A stretch of 64,000 bases of DNA, taken from contig CANCER010000021.1 in NCBI GenBank assembly GCA_947375135.1, forward strand, positions 1 to 64,000, given 5' to 3'. This document shows, piece by piece, positions 52,981-61,495 of this stretch. Each line of letters opens with the position of its first letter. Positions within the stretch are counted from its first letter, which is position 1. The translations under genes were made by a program, and so were the position numbers. Source of the DNA: Comamonadaceae bacterium (GTDB lineage: Bacteria > Pseudomonadota > Gammaproteobacteria > Burkholderiales > Burkholderiaceae_C). Under the pieces are notes generated by a model. That model had not been told where the DNA came from. It saw only the letters and a program-made list of their open reading frames with translations, and searched no databases.

Positions 52981-53685
52981 TTAGGCGGCAGCGGCGGCGC
53001 GGCGGGCGGCGATCAGCGTCTTGGCTGTTTCGACCGCAATGCCGGCATCGCGGCAGTAGGCGTCAGCGCCCACGGCCTTGCCGAACTCTTCGTTCAGCGG
53101 TGCGCCGCCAACCAGCACGATGTAGTCGTTGCGGATGCCCTTTTCCTTCAGGGTGTCGATCACGACCTTCATGTAGGGCATGGTGGTGGTCAGGAGCGCA
53201 GACAGACCCAGGATGTCGGGCTTGTGCTCTTCAATCGCGGCCAGGTATTTCTCGACGGGGTTGTTGATGCCCAGATCGATCACCTCAAAGCCCGCGCCTT
53301 CCATCATCATGCCGACCAGGTTTTTGCCGATGTCGTGGATGTCGCCCTTGACGGTGCCGATGACCATCTTGCCGATGGGCTCCACGCCGGTTTCGGCCAG
53401 CAGGGGACGCAGGATTTCCATGCCACCCTTCATGGCATTGGCCGCCAGCAGCACTTCGGGTACAAACAAAATGCCGTCGCGGAAGTCCACGCCAACGATG
53501 CGCATGCCTTCGACCAGGGCGTCATCCAGCACGCGGGCTGCGGTCCAGCCACGGCCCAGCAGGATGTTGGTGGCTTCCACCACCTCTTCGCGCAGGCCGT
53601 TGTACAGATCGTCATGGACTTGCTCTGTCAACTCCTCGTCGTTCAAGGTGTTCAGATCCAGATCGTCTTCAAATTCATTGGCCAC
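52981..53685 (-). CDS. Corrinoid methyltransferase protein (MttC/MtbC type)
   Basis: The 234-aa methyl carrier has an N-terminal helical bundle (B12-binding 2) and a cobalamin-binding domain with GDIHDIGKNLVG, where His117 should bind cobalt (Asp115-x-His117-x-x-Gly120). The GLSALLTTTMPYM and VGGAPLNEEFG segments complete the site. It accepts methyl from the MttB-like enzyme and gives it to the THF methyltransferase. The first 28 residues are strongly acidic (MANEFEDDLDLNTLNDEEL), opposite to the basic RGRR tags of its partners. It is first gene of the operon running to proX. Confidence 0.93.
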   Translation of the reverse strand: MANEFEDDLDLNTLNDEELTEQVHDDLYNGLREEVVEATNILLGRGWTAARVLDDALVEGMRIVGVDFRDGILFVPEVLLAANAMKGGMEILRPLLAETGVEPIGKMVIGTVKGDIHDIGKNLVGMMMEGAGFEVIDLGINNPVEKYLAAIEEHKPDILGLSALLTTTMPYMKVVIDTLKEKGIRNDYIVLVGGAPLNEEFGKAVGADAYCRDAGIAVETAKTLIAARRAAAAA

Positions 53686-53792
53686 CGCTAACTCCTGGTA
53701 AAAAATAATGTTCTGGCCCGTGGGTACACCACCAGAACGTGTTGAAAATGGTACGAGCCGCTACCTGCCCGGGCTGACACAATAGCGACTTT

Positions 53793-53823
53793 GGATTGTC
53801 GTCATACGACAGGGGGATTGTCG
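53793..53823 (-). promoter_or_regulatory. Candidate operator upstream of the corrinoid operon
   Basis: TGTCGTCATACGACA (53797-53811) is a perfect dyad with 6-bp arms around 3 bases, and GGATTGTCG occurs twice, at 53793-53801 and 53815-53823, exactly 22 bp (two helical turns) apart. Direct repeats on one helix face suit an AraC-family regulator. The same module is found upstream of glyA at 18958-19000. The divergent purU starts 140 bp away and may share it. Confidence 0.5.
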
Positions 53824-53962
53824 CGCAATTGGCCTGGTCGCTAGAGTCGAGTTCGCCGTCGCTGCAAGATAATTCGCGCCGCTGTCAATCCCTAAACTGC
53901 CTGCGTGGCAGCACCATTTGAGCCCATAAAACCTATTCGATAACTTCCGGAGCCCTATTCCC

Positions 53963-54838
53963 ATGACCGTCCATCTTGAAGGCAAGCCCCACTACATTCT
54001 CACGGCCACCTGCGACAGTCGCATGGGTACCGTGGCCCGCGTCTCGGGCTTTCTGGCCTCGCGCACCTGCTACATCACCGACATGCAGCAGTTTGATGAC
54101 GTGATCACCGGGCGTTTTTTCACCCGTATCAGCTTCTACGGCAACCCTGACAGCACACCGGAGCTGGAAGCGCTGCGCACGCAGTTCCAAGCGGTGGCCG
54201 ACATTGAAAAGATGGAATGGGCGATTGTGGACGCCGAGAAGAAGCAGCGCGTGATGATTCTGGTCTCCAAGTTCGACCATTGCCTGGTCGACCTGCTGTA
54301 CCGCAACCGCACCGGCGAGTTGAAGATGGACATCACCTGCGTGGTCTCCAACCACCCCGACTTGCGTGGTCTGGTAGAGGCACAGGGCTTGCGTTATGTG
54401 CACATTCCCGTGACGGCCGACACCAAGGCGGCGCAGGAAGACAAGCTGATGGCACTGGTGGAAGAAACCCAGAGCGAGCTGGTGGTGCTGGCGCGCTACA
54501 TGCAGGTGCTGTCCGATGACCTGTGCCGCCGTCTGCGTGGCCAGGCTATCAATATCCACCACAGCTTCCTGCCCGGTTTCAAGGGCGCCAAGCCCTACCA
54601 CCAGGCCCACGCCCGCGGCGTCAAGCTGACGGGTGCTACGGCCCACTATGTGACGGCGGATCTGGATGAAGGCCCGATCATCGAGCAGGTGGTTCAGCGG
54701 GTGGATCACACCTACACGCCGGAGAAGCTGGCGGCTGCGGGGCGGGATTCGGAGTGCCGTGCTTTGGCGACTGCAGTGCGGTTGCATGTGGAGCGGCGGG
54801 TGTTTTTGAATGACTCCAAGACGGTGATTTTTGGGTAA
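53963..54838 (+). CDS. purU: Formyltetrahydrofolate deformylase
   Basis: The 291-aa enzyme hydrolyses 10-formyl-THF to formate and THF. An N-terminal ACT domain (YILTATCDSRMGTVARVSGFL) is followed by the formyltransferase fold with NIHHSFLPGFKGAKPYHQA and VTADLDEGPIIEQ, carrying the Asn-His-Asp catalytic set. It is divergent from the corrinoid operon across 277 bp. It releases the C1 units from betaine methyl groups as formate and regenerates THF, a common solution in methylamine and sarcosine catabolism. Confidence 0.96.
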   Translation: MTVHLEGKPHYILTATCDSRMGTVARVSGFLASRTCYITDMQQFDDVITGRFFTRISFYGNPDSTPELEALRTQFQAVADIEKMEWAIVDAEKKQRVMILVSKFDHCLVDLLYRNRTGELKMDITCVVSNHPDLRGLVEAQGLRYVHIPVTADTKAAQEDKLMALVEETQSELVVLARYMQVLSDDLCRRLRGQAINIHHSFLPGFKGAKPYHQAHARGVKLTGATAHYVTADLDEGPIIEQVVQRVDHTYTPEKLAAAGRDSECRALATAVRLHVERRVFLNDSKTVIFG

Positions 54839-54860
54839 TTTTTTGGTGCTTGTTCTGGGT

Positions 54861-55195
54861 TTTTGACTCCCCCATTTTTAACTCCCCCATCCCCCCCGCC
54901 CCTTACCCCCCGTCGGGGTAAGGGGTGCCCAATACGGACAGCCGATTTGACCCTTGCGCGCCGAATACGGAATTACCGGCGGGGCGTTGCCACCGTGTTT
55001 GCTTGCACTGATCTCACGCCGATAGTTCCAAGCGCCGGTGGCGATGCGATGGAAGTGGGATGGGATTGGGGTTGGCCAGTGAGGGCGTAGCCGAAGCGAA
55101 GCAACCAAATGGGCTGTCCGATTCTGGCACCCCTTACCCCGACGGGGGGTAAGGGGCGGGGGGGATGGGGGAGTTAAAAAATGGGGGAGTCAAAA
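54861..55195. repeat. 335-bp MITE-like element with about 80-bp terminal inverted repeats
   Basis: Bases 54861-54941 (TTTTGACTCCCCCATTTTTAA... to ACGGACAGCC) are complementary to 55111-55195 with few mismatches. Inner and outer G/C-tract blocks and a CCCCGACGGGG core repeat within each arm. No protein in the interior is convincing. It lies between the convergent purU and gbdR-like genes and replaces an ordinary terminator. Direct target repeats were not clear. Confidence 0.75.
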
Positions 55196-55250
55196 CCAAG
55201 CTCCGCAGGAAAAAACATCCCTCTAAGCAAAGCCAAGCAACACCAAAAGT

Positions 55251-56276
55251 CTAAATTTCCAACTCAGCCTCACCCGGCTCCTCACCCAAAATCACCCGAC
55301 GACTATTACGCCGCTCCGCACTCGGCGTATGCCCGAACAAATCGCGATAGCACTTGGAAAAATGCGGCGGTGACTGGAAGCCGCAGGCCACCGCCACTTC
55401 CATGATCGACATCGAAGTCTGCAACAACAGACCACGCGCCCGCCGCAGCCGCATGTCCAGGTAGTACTTGGTCGGCACCTCACCCACATAGCGCTTGAAC
55501 AATCGCTCGATCTGGCGGCGCGAAACGCCTACCAGGTTGGCAATTTCGTCCAGCGACAAAGGCTCTTCCAGATTGGCCTCCATCAGCGCCGCAGCCTCGA
55601 TCAGGTTCTCGTGGAACAGGCCCACGCGAGCCAGCAGAGGCACATGCTGGCGGTCCTGGTCGCTGCGGATGCGGTCCAGGATGAACTGGTCGGAAATCTG
55701 CGGCGCAATGTCGCGGCCCAGGTGGTTCTTGATGATGTTGAGCATCAGGTCCAGCGGGGCCACGCCGCCGGAGCAGGTGTAGCGGTCACGGTCTATGGCG
55801 TAGAGCTGTTTGGAGAAGTGCACGGCCGGGAATTGCTCTTCCAGCGCCGACATGTTCTCCCAATGCACCACGGCCTTGTACTTGTCCAGCAGGCCGGCCT
55901 TGGCCAGGGCGTAGCCGCCGGTGCACAGCGAACCCAGGGGCACCAGGCGCTGGGCAAAACGGCGCAGCGCGGCAATCAGATCGGGCGTGACCGCCTGCTC
56001 GACGTTGATACCGCCGCAGACAAACACGATGTTGGCCGGTCCTATGTCCTCAATCGCCACCGTGGGTGACATGGACAGGCCATTGCTGGCCGCCACCGGC
56101 TTGCCGTCCAGGCTGGCCAGGGTCCACTCGTACACATCCTGCTCGGCCACGCGGTTGGCCATGCGCAGGGCCTCTACCGCGCTGGACAGTGCTATCAGCG
56201 AATAGTTCTGCAGCGTCAGGAAGACAAAGCGGTGCTTGGGCAGTGGGCCGGCGCGGCGGGGGGCGGTTAGATCCAT
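55251..56276 (-). CDS. gbdR: GbdR-like AraC-family regulator with GATase1-like sensor
   Basis: The 341-aa regulator has an N-terminal DJ-1/PfpI-type amidotransferase-like domain (FVFLTLQNYSLIALSSAVEAL, FVCGGINVEQAV, SLCTGGYALAKAGLL; about residues 14-185). A C-terminal AraC helix-turn-helix pair follows (LDEIANLVGVSRRQIERLF, IMEVAVACGFQSPPHFSKCY). This is the layout of GbdR, which responds to glycine betaine and dimethylglycine in pseudomonads. It is the third gene of proV-proW-gbdR, so its amount follows betaine uptake. Likely targets are the candidate operators upstream of glyA and the corrinoid gene. CdhR or SouR-like specificity cannot be excluded. Confidence 0.88.
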   Translation of the reverse strand: MDLTAPRRAGPLPKHRFVFLTLQNYSLIALSSAVEALRMANRVAEQDVYEWTLASLDGKPVAASNGLSMSPTVAIEDIGPANIVFVCGGINVEQAVTPDLIAALRRFAQRLVPLGSLCTGGYALAKAGLLDKYKAVVHWENMSALEEQFPAVHFSKQLYAIDRDRYTCSGGVAPLDLMLNIIKNHLGRDIAPQISDQFILDRIRSDQDRQHVPLLARVGLFHENLIEAAALMEANLEEPLSLDEIANLVGVSRRQIERLFKRYVGEVPTKYYLDMRLRRARGLLLQTSMSIMEVAVACGFQSPPHFSKCYRDLFGHTPSAERRNSRRVILGEEPGEAELEI

Positions 56277-56291
56277 CAGGGCAGTCGGTAG

Positions 56292-57170
56292 TCAGGAGCC
56301 ATTGTCTTTGGGGGCGAGGCCGAGTTTATCCCTCAGCGACTGGCGCTTTCCCTGAGCGCCGAAAGTTTCGGTGATGCGGTCCAGCATGATGGCCAGCAGC
56401 ACCACGGCCAGGCCGGATTCGAAGCCCAGGCCGATGTCCAGGCGCTGGATGCTGGCCAGCACATCGTTGCCCAGGCCTCCGGCCCCCACCATCGATGCGA
56501 TGATGACCATGCTGAGCGCCATCATGATCGTCTGGTTGATGCCGGCCATGATGGAGGGCAGGGCGCCGGGTATCTGCACCTTGAACAGCACCTGGGTGGG
56601 GGTGCAGCCAAAGGTGATGCCGGCTTCCACCTGCTCTTTGTTGACCTGCCGTATGCCCAGGGAGGTCAGGCGCACCACCGGCGGCATGGCGAAGATGACG
56701 GTAGCCAGCACGCCGGGCACCCGGCCCAGGCCGAACAGCATGGCCGCAGGAATCAGGTAGACAAAGGCCGGCATGGTCTGCATGAAGTCCAGCGTGGGCC
56801 GCACGATGGCCGCCACCCGGTCGCTGCGCGCGGCCCAGATGCCCAGGGGCAGGCCCAGCACCAAGCTGATGGCGGTGGCTGCAATGATGAGGGCCAGCGT
56901 CACCATGGTTTGCGGCCAGAAGCCGGTGGCGTTGATCACATAGCAGCAGGCCAGGCAGAACAGCGAGAACTTCCAGCCCACGCGCCAGAAGCCCAGGGCC
57001 ACCAGCAGGGTGGTGACCGCCGGCATGGGGATGGCCTGCAGGCCCAACTCGATGCCCTCGGTCAGGTCACCAATGCCCGAGCCCATGCGCTCCAGCGTCC
57101 CGCCGTCGTTGTCGACAATGAACTTGACGCCGCGGTCCACCCATTCACCCAGGGGCAATGCTTCACTCAT
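56292..57170 (-). CDS. proW: Glycine betaine ABC transporter permease
   Basis: The 292-aa permease has an N-terminal extension (EWVDRGVKFIVDNDGGTLERM) and about six membrane segments. The coupling motif GVLATVIFAMPPVVRLTSLGI and GCTPTQVLFKVQIPGALPSIMAG are typical of ProW/OpuAB. The ATG overlaps the proV stop by 8 bp. It works with ProV and a ProX-type binding protein (46328-47266). It is shorter than E. coli ProW, whose extra N-terminus is lacking. Confidence 0.94.
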   Translation of the reverse strand: MSEALPLGEWVDRGVKFIVDNDGGTLERMGSGIGDLTEGIELGLQAIPMPAVTTLLVALGFWRVGWKFSLFCLACCYVINATGFWPQTMVTLALIIAATAISLVLGLPLGIWAARSDRVAAIVRPTLDFMQTMPAFVYLIPAAMLFGLGRVPGVLATVIFAMPPVVRLTSLGIRQVNKEQVEAGITFGCTPTQVLFKVQIPGALPSIMAGINQTIMMALSMVIIASMVGAGGLGNDVLASIQRLDIGLGFESGLAVVLLAIMLDRITETFGAQGKRQSLRDKLGLAPKDNGS

Positions 57171-58377
57171 GGCTGCTCTCCTCGTCTTGCACCATCTTCT
57201 TCAACAAAATTGTCTGGGTCACGGCGCCCAGGTAGCGGTTGTCTGCGTCCACCACCGGCAGCGGCACCGGGTTTTTGACGATGCGGCCCACCAGTTCGCG
57301 CAACACCGTGGATGCAGGCACCGGCGTGATGTGTGCCAGAAAGGCAGCAGACAGCGCGCTGGCCTGGGCTTCCATGGCGCGGTACATGGAGTCAATGGAC
57401 ACGGCGCCTTGCAGGCGCCCGTCCGTGCTTACCACAAAGGCATACATGCGCTGGCTCTCGCGCAGTCGGGTGATGGCCGCGCGCATGTCCGCGTGGGCGT
57501 CTGTGCCGACCTGGATGACCAGCGTCTCGTCGGTGCTGGCCACGTCCCTCGCTACGAGGTATTTGTTGACATCAACGCCCTTGAAGAAGGCCCGTACATA
57601 TTCGTCGCTGGGGTTACGCAGGATTTCGTCCGGCGTGCCGATCTGCACAATGCGCCCGCCCTCCATGATGGCGATGCGGTTGCCGATGTGAAAGGCCTCG
57701 TCCAGATCGTGCGACACAAACACAATGGTGCGCTGCTGCTCAGCCTGCAGCTTGAGCAATAGTTCCTGCATCTCGGTGCGTTTGAGCGGGTCCAGGGCGG
57801 AGAAGGCCTCGTCCATCAGCATCAGTGAGGGGTCCACCGCCAGGGCGCGGGCCAGGCCCACGCGCTGCTGCATGCCGCCGGACAGTTCGGCCGGCATCCG
57901 GTTGGCAAAGGCCTTGAGGCCGACCTGGTCCAGCACTTCCATGGCACGCAGCTCGCGCACCTTGCGGTCGACGCCGGCCACTTCCAGGCCGAAGGCGGTG
58001 TTGCGCAGCACCGAGAGATGCGGCAACAGGGCGAAGGATTGGAACACCATGGCCAGGTCCTTGCGGCGCAGCTCAATCAGCGCCTTTTTGCCCAGGGTGG
58101 CTACGTCGTTGCCGCCGACCAGAATCTGGCCGTGCGTCGGGTCTACCAGGCGGTTCAGGAGGCGGATCAGGGTGGATTTGCCGGAGCCCGACAGACCCAT
58201 CAGGACAAAAATTTCGCCTTCATTGACGTGAAAGTTGGCGTCCTTGACGCCCACCACCATGCCGGTCTGCTGGAAGATTTCATCCTTGCCCAAGCCCCTT
58301 TTGAGCATTTGCATGGCCAGATCGGGGCTGTGGCCAAAGATTTTGTAGAGATTCTTGACGACGACTTTTTCAGCCAC
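57163..58377 (-). CDS. proV: Glycine betaine ABC transporter ATP-binding protein
   Basis: The 404-aa ATPase has Walker A GLSGSGKSTLIRLL, signature LSGGMQQRVGLARALA, Walker B LMLMDEAFSALDP and a C-terminal tandem CBS domain (from about residue 275) used for osmotic or ionic-strength sensing in ProV/OpuAA. I prefer a GTG (58375-58377) beginning AEKVVVKNLYKIFG, like other ProV starts. An ATG at 58455 would add 26 residues of unlikely N-terminus. First gene of proVW-gbdR. Confidence 0.93.
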   Translation of the reverse strand: MAEKVVVKNLYKIFGHSPDLAMQMLKRGLGKDEIFQQTGMVVGVKDANFHVNEGEIFVLMGLSGSGKSTLIRLLNRLVDPTHGQILVGGNDVATLGKKALIELRRKDLAMVFQSFALLPHLSVLRNTAFGLEVAGVDRKVRELRAMEVLDQVGLKAFANRMPAELSGGMQQRVGLARALAVDPSLMLMDEAFSALDPLKRTEMQELLLKLQAEQQRTIVFVSHDLDEAFHIGNRIAIMEGGRIVQIGTPDEILRNPSDEYVRAFFKGVDVNKYLVARDVASTDETLVIQVGTDAHADMRAAITRLRESQRMYAFVVSTDGRLQGAVSIDSMYRAMEAQASALSAAFLAHITPVPASTVLRELVGRIVKNPVPLPVVDADNRYLGAVTQTILLKKMVQDEESSHE

Positions 58378-58529
58378 GTGGGGTGCCCTCGGGTTTTGTT
58401 GTTCTCGTTGCAGCGCGGTGCCTTGCACTGTGCTTGTAAGCATGAAGCGGGCCATTCTGGCCGCACAAACAGCAGCTTAGCCCCCAAAAGCGCCGCCCGA
58501 TGGTCAATCTGCGACAGAAGACGGAAGCC

Positions 58530-58546
58530 CTAGGGAATCTCCCTAG
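58530..58546. promoter_or_regulatory. CTAGGGA/TCCCTAG dyad upstream of proV
   Basis: CTAGGGA-ATC-TCCCTAG is a perfect dyad with 7-bp arms, about 155 bp before the proV start and 16 bp after the corA stop. A TGCGACA half-site, similar to those near other betaine genes, lies at 58510-58516. It may be an operator of proVW-gbdR. Confidence 0.4.
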
Positions 58547-58561
58547 CCTCCCAGGCTGTCG

Positions 58562-59683
58562 TCAATGCGCCGTGCGCGAGATGTAGCGTTTGCGCCAGAA
58601 CACCAGGCTGAGCGTGGAAGCAATCATCAGCATGCTGCCCATGGCCCACCAGAAGCCGCTGTGCAGGTGCAACAGCGGTATGGAATCGAAGTTCATGCCA
58701 AAGATGGCAGCAATCAGGTTCAGCGGCAGAAAGATGGCGGTCAACGCGGTGAGGGTGCGCATGATGTCGTTGGTGCGGTGGCTTTGCGCGCTGAAGTGCA
58801 TTTGCACGGCGGTCTCGGCGCTCTGCTCCAGTCGCTGCACGTGGTGCACCACGCGTTCAATGTGCTCCAGTACATCGCGGCTGCGCACCTGCAGCAGTTC
58901 GCGCTCGCGGGCCTCGAGCGGACTGTCGGCCTCCGGCCAGGTCTTGACGGCCTCGATCCAGTCCTGGATACAGGAACGCTGGTCTTCGCAGATTTCATCG
59001 AGCTGGTGCAAGGCCAGGCGCGCATCCAGCAATGCGCCCCAGTTGGCAAAGCGTGCCTTGGGGTTGAGCAACTCAGTCTGCCAGTGGTCGAGCTGGTGCG
59101 TCAATTCGCGGCGTAAAGCCAGGTAGCCGTCCACCATCAGGTTGACGATGCGTAGCATGAGGTCGGCCGGGCTGGACGGGTAGCGCGCGCCGGTAGTGCG
59201 CAGGTCGGTGCTGGCGGCCTGCATTAGTTTGCTGGCATAGGCGTCGCGCACGGCACAGTCTGCCGGGTGTACGGTCAGTAGCAGGCGGTCGAACACGGCA
59301 AAACCGACGGGGCTGGTGTCTATGCGTCGCAGAATGGGCGGTCCGCCTTTGCCGGCGGAAAGGGCACGGGTGGATGCGGCTGCACCCGTATCGGTCGCCG
59401 CGCTGGCGGCTGCCAGCCGCCGGAACACCACCATGTCGTATTGAGAGGTGTAGTCGTAGTGCGAGGGCAGTTGCCGGTTCAGCAGGTCCGAGACATGCAG
59501 TTCCAAAAGGGGTTGACCGCACAACTGCTGCAGCCCTTCCTGGAGGGTGGCCAGATGGCGTTCAAAATCCTGGCTGGTGCAACTGATCCAGACAAAACCG
59601 CTGTCTGGCAAGCCGCGCTGCAACAGTGACTGCAAACCATCGCCTTCACTGGCGCCCGTGCTTTGAATCTGGAAGATGCGCAT
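58562..59683 (-). CDS. CorA-family Mg2+/divalent-cation channel
   Basis: The 373-aa protein has a long soluble N-terminal part and two C-terminal membrane segments with the CorA signature GMN (IAAIFGMNFDSIPLL). The ATG at 59683 is chosen because the protein-like sequence (RIFQIQSTG) starts there. It ends in a short charged tail (WRKRYISRTAH). The loop after GMN lacks the usual MPE, so divalent specificity (Mg2+, Co2+, Zn2+) is open. hemB lies 28 bp upstream on the same strand. Confidence 0.85.
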   Translation of the reverse strand: MRIFQIQSTGASEGDGLQSLLQRGLPDSGFVWISCTSQDFERHLATLQEGLQQLCGQPLLELHVSDLLNRQLPSHYDYTSQYDMVVFRRLAAASAATDTGAAASTRALSAGKGGPPILRRIDTSPVGFAVFDRLLLTVHPADCAVRDAYASKLMQAASTDLRTTGARYPSSPADLMLRIVNLMVDGYLALRRELTHQLDHWQTELLNPKARFANWGALLDARLALHQLDEICEDQRSCIQDWIEAVKTWPEADSPLEARERELLQVRSRDVLEHIERVVHHVQRLEQSAETAVQMHFSAQSHRTNDIMRTLTALTAIFLPLNLIAAIFGMNFDSIPLLHLHSGFWWAMGSMLMIASTLSLVFWRKRYISRTAH

Positions 59684-59711
59684 GGTGTGCAGCCGAGCCG
59701 GGTGCTGGCCT

Positions 59712-60797
<1,086 letters not shown>

Positions 60798-60857
60798 TTA
60801 TTTGTGCCCAATGCGTGGGCCGGTGGGTCTTCATCGGAAATATCAGACGCATATAAA

Positions 60858-61013
60858 TGGATTGTTTGATAAATCCACTTGTGCTTTTGGGAAAAGCTTG
60901 TTAAATTTGGACTTGGGTAGCTTGCTACCTCCCGCTTTTCCTCCCTGAGCGGGGCCTTGATGTGTGACAGCAAATAGGCTTACTACCCCAGCCCACGTGC
61001 TGGGGTTTTTTTT
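60858..61013 (+). ncRNA. Candidate small RNA upstream of hemJ
   Basis: TTCATC (60830-60835) and TATAAA (60852-60857), 16 bp apart, form a possible promoter. Downstream lie a weak hairpin (TGGATT/AATCCA, 60858-60877), GGTAGC/GCTACC (60916-60929), and CCCGCT/AGCGGG (60931-60953), whose loop exposes CCTCCC, an anti-Shine-Dalgarno sequence. A strong terminator completes it. A 110-156-nt transcript with a C-rich loop suits a base-pairing sRNA. I do not match it to a named family. Confidence 0.5.
60986..61013 (+). terminator. Rho-independent terminator
   Basis: CCCCAGC-CCACGT-GCTGGGG followed by eight T residues is a textbook intrinsic terminator. It ends 31 bp before the hemJ ATG. No protein gene precedes it on this strand, which is the main reason to infer a small RNA. 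Confidence 0.9.
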
Positions 61014-61043
61014 GTCGGTGCTTTTTGGGGTCAAATACAAATC

Positions 61044-61484
61044 ATGCTCTGGGTAAAGTCTTTCCACATCGTCTTTGTCACCAGCTGGTTTGCCGGCCTG
61101 TTCTACCTCCCCCGTATTTTTGTGAATCTGGCCATGGTGCCCCAGGGATCCATCGCCGAACGTGCACGGCTCCTGTTGATGGCCCGTAAGCTGATGCGCT
61201 TTAGCCATATGTTGGTGGTGCTTGCTTTGGGGTTCGGTCTTTGGATCTGGGGCCTGTACGGCTGGGCCTTCGGAATGGGGGACGGAAGTGGCCCGGGTTG
61301 GATGCATGTCAAGTTGCTGCTGGTGCTGTTCGCGGTGATGTACCACGTGGTTTGTGCTGGCACGTTGCGAAAGTTCGAGTCCGGGACTGAAGGCCGCAGC
61401 CATGTATGGTTTCGCTGGTTCAATGAAATCCCTGTGCTGCTGTTGATCGGCACCGTCATTCTGGTGGTCGTCAAACCGTTCTGA
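61044..61484 (+). CDS. hemJ: HemJ-type protoporphyrinogen oxidase
   Basis: The 146-aa membrane protein begins LWVKSFHIVFVTSWFAGLFYLPRIFV, the conserved HemJ (UPF0093) start whose histidine binds heme. Three further membrane segments follow, the last being LLLIGTVILVVVKPF. HemJ converts protoporphyrinogen IX to protoporphyrin IX. Divergent from hemB, so two heme steps flank one promoter region and the sRNA candidate. Confidence 0.9.
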   Translation: MLWVKSFHIVFVTSWFAGLFYLPRIFVNLAMVPQGSIAERARLLLMARKLMRFSHMLVVLALGFGLWIWGLYGWAFGMGDGSGPGWMHVKLLLVLFAVMYHVVCAGTLRKFESGTEGRSHVWFRWFNEIPVLLLIGTVILVVVKPF

Positions 61485-61495
61485 AGTACGAAGCC

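Noticed and set aside
54878-55108. Small frames inside the inverted-repeat element
   Set aside because: They follow the repeat arms and have no ribosome site or domain. No transposase motif was found.
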